From Volvox africanus (taxonomy: Eukaryota; Chlorophyta; Chlorophyceae; Chlamydomonadales; Volvocaceae): a stretch of 64,000 nt of DNA. Shown here piece by piece: positions 56,014 through 64,000 of the stretch. The stretch lies in the NCBI GenBank assembly GCA_030268105.1, contig BSDZ01000011.1, positions 1,364,001 to 1,428,000 of the forward strand. Direction: 5' to 3'. The notes under the pieces were generated by a model. The model was given only the letters and a program-made list of their open reading frames with translations. It did no database searches and was not told where the DNA came from. Made by a program: the position numbers and the translations under genes. How positions within the stretch are numbered: the first letter of the stretch is position 1; each line of letters opens with the position of its first letter.

Positions 56014-58404
56014 AGAAGTACTTCAAGCAATGGAGTCCCAAGACTACTCATTTTAGTGTATTCAGAATCTGGAGACCAGATTCTGTAGTATAAATATATG
56101 TGGGGTAGGTTTGGTGCTTCAAACAATCCAACTGAATGAAGTCTACTTGGGTAGAGTCATATCCCACTTCAACTACTTCATCTGTTCATCTAAAGTACCA
56201 TAATTCAGGCTGATAAAGTCCAAAGCGGGATTTGAACCAGTAGGACTTTGAGAAGGTATCTGTGTTTGTGTGCTGAACTATATGGTATATCCATTAAATA
56301 TCAAAAGATCATATGAAATATAATTCTGGCTGAAGCGGCCAGCAATAAAACTCTACCGAAGTTGACTTCAGATGTCTGAAGTGTCTGAACACTCTGGGAA
56401 AAGCCATCCTCCATATTTTTCGTTGGATCCATAAAGTCCATATGGACTTCCATAAAACCATATGGACTTCCATAAAACCCATATGGAAGGCAATAATATC
56501 CACATACAGCCATGAAAAACGTTTTTAAGTAGATATGTCCTGTCATGACAGCTTGTGGAAAATTGTTTTTCTGTGACTTGGGGTCGTTAGGGTTCTGGTA
56601 GCCTGACACCTTCCATAATCCATTGTCCCAATTCCATAAAATACACTTCCTAGTGCAGTGCTTATAGCTTATAACCATGAACAAATTTGAGCATACCACC
56701 CTGGTAGCATGCAGTTTGTTTTAGAGGCCATATGCACCTCGTGGTGACCACTTTAATATGATGTGATGTGGTACGACAATACCGTCAACCCGTCATTCTA
56801 CCAACTCATCTTTGTTCTTTCTTTACAACTTCTTTTCCATCTACTGCTTTCTGACTTCTACCACTTGTAACGATTCAATCTATCACGTCAATTATCCCGC
56901 CAAATCATGTTCTTCTATTACGCACGCTTTCTATAGCTCCTTGTACCTTGTAACCAACCAACGTTTTGCCATCAGTTGTGCCAATCTAAGAGGTTATGAG
57001 CCCTGCGGCGTTCAGAGCTGGTCTGCGCCGCCGGAAGTGCGCCGTGAACCAATGATGGCAACTTTGGGCAGCCGGCAACAATCATGGCTGATGCTCAAGA
57101 CTTGCTTATAAGGATCCGAACCCAAGGTCCTATAGAGGTAATATGCGACATGGAGGACATCAACTTTTGTTTGGAGTTTGTGATGGCGATGGCGACGGCT
57201 TAATAATCGAGGTTGGGCCAAACAGTTCAGATATCATAACGATCATTTCTAAGGAGATGGACTGGCTATAATTTCGAGGTCGCCGCCCAAGGCAATCTGC
57301 CGGCAAATGCGCATGTTAGCCGCGCGTATTCAAAGAAGACGACGCTAAGGAGGAGCTCAGCAATCAAGCCTTGGTTGCTTTTTGTGGGCTTAATCGGAAG
57401 CACGGAGGAAATTTCTGGTTATTTATGAGTTACAGCGACACAGACACCAAGATGGAACGGGCTGGCGATAACTTCGCGAGGAATCCGAGTTTCTATAGCA
57501 TTTTCATGTTAAGGCCTTTCGAATTTGGTTTCCATATGCTGGACAACCTATGGCGCGACGATTTGCACATTTGTTGGTCAAGACGATCAGGGAAAGTGGT
57601 GGCCGAGCGCGTGGTAGGGGGAGGCGGCAAGTGGGGACTGAGGGGGAGGCGGCAAGTGGGGACACCTCTGCAAGTAGCGGCGATATGGCACCATCATCGG
57701 GGGTCTCAAGTGGCACGGGAAGCAGTGGGGGCAATGCACATCAACCGGTACTGAGGTCCTCACGCCGGGGTACCAGAGGGGCGTTGCTTCCCGTGACAGC
57801 ACGTTTTAGGTATGTAGATAGGTGGCCAGAGATACCCTATCTACATATCATGCATATAATTGGTTGGCCGAATAATAATAGGACATGAAGCTAATGACAG
57901 TACGTGATGCTGAATAATCGCCGTATTTTGCATGCGAAATGGACGCTTCCTTTTGTGCCCTCCATGCCAGCCATTGTAACTTTCCATAAAATGCCGTTTC
58001 CATTCCATAAAATGCCTTCCATAAAATACCTTCCATAACCTGGTGGCAGGATTATGGATTCCATATCAAAATAATATGGAGGCCACTTTATGGAAAAGGA
58101 CGCTGGATTTTATGGAAGCCGGACCCCCCCGTTTTCCCAGAGTGGAAGTCAAGGCGGACAGGGGGAAGGGTGATTCAGGCTGAAGCCACTGAGGACTCCA
58201 CCGAAGTGGGATATGACTCGGCTGAAATTGACTTCAGTTGAGGTGTTTGAAGTGTCAAGTGTGCGTGCAGTAGTGATACCTGAGAGCTTTGTGTTTGCAC
58301 CGGCCAACTTCGCCTCCCTTGTCATGTCCCCTTCGGCAGACGTACGGGAAAGCGAAGGTAGAGGGAGGAAAGTACAAGAGATAGTCACTATAACAACGGA
58401 TTCG

Positions 58405-58700
58405 TGCGTTAGCTCGCGTTAGGCTCGCGTTAGGGGTCCCTAACGCGAGCCTAACGCAAGCTTAACGCGAACTAACGCAAGTTGACGCAAAGCCTAACGC
58501 AAAGCAAACGCATTGCGTTATTTCTTGCGTATCGCTAACGCAATCCTAACGCACCCTAACGCAAACGCAAATAAATTTTTTTGAGGGACGAATATTTTTG
58601 CGTTTCCTTGCGTTCGCTTACGCAACCTAACGCAAACTTACGCAATGTCATTCGCGCCCAGATAGATTCTAAGGTGCGCGTTAGGCCTAACGCACCGCAG
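58405..58700. repeat. CTAACGC motif cluster with a palindrome
   Basis: CTAACGC/GCGTTAG and close variants recur many times in both orientations. 58416-58435 and 58438-58457 are perfect 20-nt inverted arms (GCGTTAGGCTCGCGTTAGGG) with a 2-nt centre. Non-coding. Confidence 0.85.
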
Positions 58701-60220
58701 ACTAGTGGGTATACAAATATTTAGCTCTTCCATATTTTCTGGACTCGTTCCTTCCCCCCTTGAAGCCTTAAATCGTAGTGAGATCTCCTACAGTAACAGC
58801 TTTAACTCGCTGCTAATCTGCATGGTTCGTTCTATCTCCCTTTATACGTTCCTTACCCTTATTGCTCCATGTCAGTTACCAAGGTGTCAAGTATTGTGAT
58901 ATTCGGTCAGACTTCCTCACTCGTATTATGTGTTCATTACTTGAACGCATTGTTAGGACCGTACTGGGTATGAATTTTCAAATGTGAAGGGTCTTATGTA
59001 CGATCCTTCACCAAGTCGCTACTTATTCCCCGAAGCTGACTTGCTTCTTTAGCTGTTTGTAACATCTATTGTTCGCCCAGACTTTGGAGTGTCTGTGTGG
59101 CTTGAGGCATAGTGGCAGCTCGCTTGTTGTAGTATCCTGGGGTATCTACGGGCAGTGTCAAAGGATCCTGGACCTCAGATGGTCATCCTTCCGATCGGGC
59201 CTTTGTTGGCCGACACAACAGAGATACAACACTTGTCCAGCATTGTGCTGAACTGGACCTTTCTCAGCTGTTGCGACGCGAGTTTCACAACACCAAGTAC
59301 ATAAAGGTTATGTATTTTGTTGATACCGTACAAATTGTGCATTGTGATGCAGTTATTCACGCATAAATTGGTTGAGCTTGACTGTCTGTTCGGGTGATAG
59401 CTTGCACTTCGTTGCAGCTTCAGTGATTTCCCTGTGTATGTGCACTGAATGCCAGTAATTATAATGAAAGGGTTCGTCAGGAAGCAGTAAGTGCATCCTA
59501 CTGATGCATGTACGTACGTTTGCATGGATCATCTTGACTACATGTGTCTAGCTAAGGACGCTAGATAGCTACATACAGCACTTTCTGGATGATTTGTTAG
59601 GAATGTTTATTCACCCGAATCCGTGAGTGCATGTAATGCTGCCAGCAGCTAGCGGGTGTATGTAATAAGCAAGGACTGGGCAGCGATAATTTCATTCGTA
59701 GAAAAGGTAGCCACGAGTATTATTACGACGATCTTTATATTATTTGTAGCAATCATAATAATTCAAGCAATCATAATAATTAGGAAACTCTCTACCTCAA
59801 CCTCAGCAGTGCCTCTATTCCAGACGTCGTTTCCTTCCTTGTTAAAATTTCCTTTCTCTCACATAAATGTTGCTTATAAATATGATCCACGTTCACTTCG
59901 ATCTGATATGCTTATGATCCAATTACTGTATCATTTTTTGTCGGCCTCGCGAACACTTTTGGTCGCACGCCGATGTTCCATTTTCCTCCTTGCATCATCA
60001 TTTTCTTTCACATTGTTTCATCCTTGTTTGCTTTTTAAGTTTACGGCTGCATTACTGACTATCGGCAATGAAGCAAGGGTACATTACGGCGTTACATTCT
60101 GTTGCCTCATCTGAAGGGGTAGTCGTCTCCCTCCCGCAATAGGGCATCTCTTATTGTCCTATAAGTTTATTCGGACTATTTGTACAAATACATATTAGGA
60201 AGAGTGTAGTCGTCTACAGA
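58701..60220. other. Intergenic, no gene recognised
   Basis: Apart from one family-2 repeat I see nothing supported; an AT-rich 152-codon frame at 59656-60114 has no recognisable features. Confidence 0.45.
59124..59231 (+). repeat. Family-2 MITE-like repeat
   Basis: TGTTGTAGTATCCTGGGGTA ... CACAACAGAGATACAAC; its ends are imperfect inverted repeats. Confidence 0.6.
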
Positions 60221-60256
60221 ACGGTGTGTCCACAGAAGAAAATCTGGGTCAACAGT

Positions 60257-61510
60257 GCGCGGCCGTATATATACTTGAAAATGCGTCTCATTTGTGCCCT
60301 AACGTCAAAAGAGGCCCCTGACCTCCAAATGTCCATGCTCATGTGCTCGTCCATTCACAACGGGCCATTCATGGAATCGGCCCAGAAGTTCTGGGTCAAC
60401 ACAACATTCTGCACCGATTACTTATGTAAAGTCAGAAGACTCAAACTCACCCTTTGGCTAGGTTGCGGATGCGCCTGAGGCAGAACGAGCGAGCGAGCGA
60501 CGAGAGCAGCTTTCGTTGATCTGCAGGCCCAGGCGGCAGCAGTAGTACTGTCACCGCCGGCGCTTCGTTGCCTTATCATGTCCGACCGTATGCAGATAGA
60601 TTGATGAGGCGATTCGAATGAATAGGGATCCAAAGGGGGGAGAAACTGCTGTTAGAGTTTGACGGTGCATTCCAGTACAGTGTATGCCAGAGTCAAGCGC
60701 GCTTGGGACAGCAGCAGCAGAATTCACGGGATCGCACCTTCAACACACCGTCGTTAATGTGAAAGGCGCAGTTGATAGCAAAACTGACACCATAAGGAGT
60801 GGGATGTACATGCGTGCTTTAGAAGCGTGCGCGGCCGTATATATACTTGAAAATGCGTCTCATTGGGCCCTGGATTACGACAAGGGGCCCTGGACGTCCA
60901 AACGTCCATGCCCGTGTGCTCGTCCATTCACAACGGGCCATTCATGGAATCGGCCCAGAAGTTCTGGGTCAACACAACATTCTGCACTGATTACTTATAT
61001 AAAGTCAGAGGACTCAAGCTCACCCTTTGGCTAGGTTGCGGATGCGCCTGAGGCAGAACGAGCGAGCGAGCGACGAGAGCAGCTTTTGTTGATCTGCAGG
61101 CCCAGGCGGCAGCAGTAGTACTGTCACCGCCGGCGCTTCGTTGCCTTATCATGTCCGACCGTATGCAGATAGATTGATGAGGCGATTCGAATGAATAGGG
61201 ATCCAAAGGGGGGAGAAACTGCTGTTAGAGTTTGACGGTGCATTCCAGTACAGTGTATGCCAGAGTCAAGCGCGCTTGGGACAGCAGCAGCAGAATTCAC
61301 GGGATCGCACCTTCAACACACTGTCGTTAATGTGAAAGGCGCAGTTGATAGCAAAGCTGACTCCCACAAGCAGTGGGATGTACATGCGTGCTTTAGAAGC
61401 GTGCGGGCCGTATGTGTATTGGAAAATGCGTCTCATTGGGCCCTGAATTACGACAAGGGGCCCCGGACGTCCAAACGTCCATGCCCGTGTGCTCGTCCAT
61501 TCACAACGGG
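60257..61510. repeat. Tandem duplication, about 573-bp unit, 2.2 copies
   Basis: GGCCGTATATATACTTG-type starts at about 60261, 60833 and 61406; the third copy stops at about 61510 (TTCACAACGGG). Copies share a run of GAGC repeats and TCACCGCCGGCGC. No coding feature recognised. Confidence 0.85.
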
Positions 61511-61688
61511 ATGCAAAGTCCTAACTTTATTTAAATTAATACCAAATATTGAGAACAGAAAATAAAAAACTCTGATTGTGTCGTCATGAGCATAAATGTT
61601 CTCATATCCTGACCAGATCTGGTCATGTCGTACCATTTTTTTCGGAATACACCGAGGAGCCTTTGCAAGGAATCAGGATGTTATCATC

Positions 61689-63200
61689 TGGTGTATCAGA
61701 TGGGATCTATATGGATCAGTTCTAGCGATAATCATGTTGTTGTGGCTGTACTCGGCAGTACGTTATCGACCCGCTCGCTCAATCTGTAGTGCTTTACGCG
61801 CGAGTATTTGTGCCAACTCCGGAGGGAACAATTTCGTTATCTTTTAACTATCGGACACTATGTAACGAATACTTTCTCGTAACAAAGTCAGGCTTCCTAA
61901 TGTCCGGTAGTCTAAATTACAACTTTTTGTATTGTTAATAGGACGGACGCATCGCAAATTTGATTATCGGTGGCGCGCTGCACGAGGCGGAGCGAAGCAC
62001 TGACGTCATAAGTGTAGGCAGCAGGGCGTCGGTTTAAACATAATGGCGAATAATTGCTATCACTGTTATTACCTGTCCTAGTAATCGTATTTATGAATTT
62101 ATATATGTGTGTTAGTTTTTCGTGTTTTTAGTCACTTTCGTTCATTTAGTTTTAGATAATTCATTAAGCAATATCTGTATGTCGTATTTTCACCTCCACT
62201 GTAATTCATGACGTATATAGCGGCCACACAACGGTTTTCACGTTACTTAGGAAATGTACGTGTGTCCAGGCACAAACGTATACATGCCGCCGATCCGATG
62301 TATGTGGCTATTGGTTAGACACATGAGAACCGGTACAGCAAAGAAAACATGTTCGAGTCAGAGCCGGTGCCAACTCTGGTACGAATCATTTAATAACTGT
62401 TTTCCCTGAATCGTCATGCATTCTGTGCTTGATATATACGCCCTACGATAGTGGCGAGGACTGCTTGATTTTCTCACTTTCCTGGACGAAATTAATTTTA
62501 AGCGAAGGTCTAGACGAGCAATTCGCGTTATAATCTTAATTGAGGAATAAGAGAGCTGTACTGCCGGCTTTGCAAATTACCGAAGTTCATGAAACCATTC
62601 CAAAGCAAAAAGATGCTCCAATATCTCCACTAGCTCCATCCTACAGCGTACAGTAAGTCGTACAGTACCCTGTCTTAACGAGTAAGTTGTCACTCCACAG
62701 CTATTCGCCGTGTTGTGACACATTATGGCATACTAATTACTGGAATATTCATTTTATGCAAAAAATGAAAGCGCAATCGTTTTTTCTCAACAAGCTCACT
62801 TTAGGAACAGCAAACAATCGCTGCACAGAGTAGTAGACGCCGTTAACCCTTGACAATTACGGATGGATAACGCAAAATGGAAATAATCCGCATCCACAAC
62901 AGCACTACATGGTGCACTACAACACGGAGCGGCGGCCCAGCCTTCCAGCAAGAGCAGCAGTAGATGTTTTGTTGAAATGTTGACTACCGGATATTAAGAA
63001 GCCTGACGTTATAACGAGAAATTATTCGTTACATAGTATCTGATAGACAAAAGGAGACTTCATTGTTCGGCCCGGAGTTGGCACAAATAATTGCGCTACA
63101 GATGGGACGAGCACGGGTTCGCTAGCGTACTGCCGAGTACAGCTACAATAACGCGATTGTTGCTAAATGGATCGCTAAATAAATCCCAGGTGATACACCA
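61689..63200. mobile_element. DNA transposon with about 220-bp terminal inverted repeats, non-autonomous
   Basis: The left TIR, 61689-61913 (TGGTGTATCAG ... GTCCGGTAGTC), matches the reverse complement of 62982-63200 in long blocks (CTGTACTCGGCAGTACG, TTTGTGCCAACTCCGG, ACTATGTAACGAAT). The 1.07-kb interior has no long ORF, so transposase would come from elsewhere. I find no target-site duplication at these ends. Confidence 0.75.
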
Positions 63201-63351
63201 TGACAAAACGCACCCTCGAGACGTTCCTTGCAACAAGTGACAAAAGATAACTTCAACCAAAAACTCTTCTTAAAACCGAACTAAGCCAAACTAAGCCAAA
63301 AAAGCTTGCCCCTAGCAAACTCCAAATGCTTACTTCGCCAACCCCATTTCC

Positions 63352-64000
63352 TTAATGCACATCTCCAAGCGCCTTTGTCGGCACATCGGCCACCATGTAA
63401 TCCATCCAGCAGTAGGACAGCGCAACTTCCTTCCTAGAGACTTGCTCCTGCACTAGGTGATGCTGCACGTCAATGTCCTTGGAACGTAAAAACATTATAG
63501 GGTTGTTGCCCATACTCGTCGCCCCCTGGGAATCCATCCGAATCTCTATAGCATCTGATTCCAAGCCCAAGTCTCCCGCCGGCTTGCAAAGCCAAAGGGC
63601 CTCCCGTACTGCAGCTGCCGTGGCCTGGTACTCTGCCTCCACTGACAAAACTGCCACCGTGCACTGCAACTGACAGCTGCTCCGCCTAGAAGAAACACAT
63701 AGCCTGTTATATATCTCCGAGTGGCCGGATCTCCAGGCCAATGGGAATCACTGTAGCCCGCCATTGTTAGATCTCTGTCTCCGTCAAAGCATAGCCCAAG
63801 ATCCTTGGTGCCCGCCAAATATCGAAGCACCCCTCCAAGCCAGGCCCATGTGGATCTTAGATGGCTTCCCCAGAAAGTGCACCGGGACGCTTATTGTGCA
63901 ATATCAGGTCTTGTGCTCGTCATTCAGTTCACCGATAAGCACCCAGCACTTGGTGCTGTCTGCAAGCTTAGTATTGACATCTTCTGTGTAGTATCCGGGG
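63352..64000 (-). pseudogene. Ty1/copia polyprotein 3' end (RNase H), frameshifted, partial
   Basis: Read leftwards from the window edge: LRYLAGTKDLGLCF, then GYSDSHWPGDPATRRYITGY (copia RNase H), a break near 63690, then VLSVEAEYQATAAAVREALW, DSQGATSMGNNPI and VADVPTKALGD. Stop at 63352. The frame change and the missing upstream part make it a remnant or a fragment of an element continuing outside the window. Confidence 0.85.

Larger units (their letters stand above)
53187..58400. other. Upstream intergenic region
   Basis: No convincing exon. Contains family-1 and family-2 repeats, a foldback, TTCCATAAAA repeats (about 56430-56490 and 57975-58110), and a block with GAAGTGGGATATGACTC shared by 56140-56170 (minus) and 58203-58222 (plus). 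Confidence 0.5.

Noticed and set aside
57371..57888. Overlapping ORFs on the plus strand
   Set aside because: Two frames overlap with repeat-derived Gly/Arg-rich sequence, and neither has homology I recognise.
59656..60114. 152-codon plus-strand ORF with hydrophobic stretches
   Set aside because: AT-rich sequence with an Ile run from ATAATA repeats; no recognisable family and no regulatory context.

Overview
This is a eukaryotic nuclear window. It looks like a chlorophyte green alga of the volvocine/Chlamydomonadales type. The clues are spliceosomal GT-AG introns full of TA/TG/CATG simple repeats, TGTAA as the apparent polyadenylation signal, a secreted multidomain protein with a proline-rich (SPPPP-type) hinge and LamG-like and PAN-like modules, and green-alga-like Ty3/gypsy chromovirus, Ty1/copia and LINE debris. 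The genus is inference; no rRNA, tRNA or housekeeping gene is present to fix it.

The centre of the window is one large minus-strand gene. I can rebuild it from an ATG at 52936 to a TAG ending at 7594: 21 exons over 45.3 kb, with 6,729 coding bases giving a predicted protein of 2,242 residues. Every splice phase agrees from exon to exon. The protein starts with a signal peptide, followed by about 870 residues I cannot assign, a proline-rich hinge, a beta-rich segment, three LamG/concanavalin-like repeats of about 260 residues, and four PAN/apple-like Cys modules of 67-69 residues. It is most likely an extracellular-matrix or cell-surface glycoprotein. The last exon is followed 79 nt later by TGTAA.

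The introns hold most of the mobile DNA. At 10.4-17.7 kb a 2,139-bp unit is tandemly repeated and carries one PAN exon per repeat, plus a 403-bp solo LTR in the later copies. A pure (ATA)n tract of about 913 bp sits in the intron between the second and third LamG exons. Intron 10 contains AT-rich bacterial-type fragments (an XRE-type regulator and two pieces of an IS256-family transposase in opposite orientations). Intron 9 is 16 kb long. It holds five tandem copies of a 1.69-kb unit built from the 3' end of a LINE, the first of which is split by an intact 7,472-bp chromovirus with apparently identical 824-bp LTRs and a TCCCC target-site duplication. The major elements in the introns lie on the plus strand, antisense to the host gene.

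Left of the gene (1-7.5 kb) lie the decayed 3' half of a related chromovirus with its LTR, a pair of direct repeats, and one end of a terminal-inverted-repeat (TIR) transposon. Right of the gene (53-64 kb) I see no convincing protein-coding gene. That region holds small foldback repeats, a cluster of CTAACGC motifs with a 20-bp-arm palindrome, a 573-bp tandem duplication, a 1.5-kb element with about 220-bp TIRs, and the 3' end of a frameshifted copia polyprotein at the window edge.
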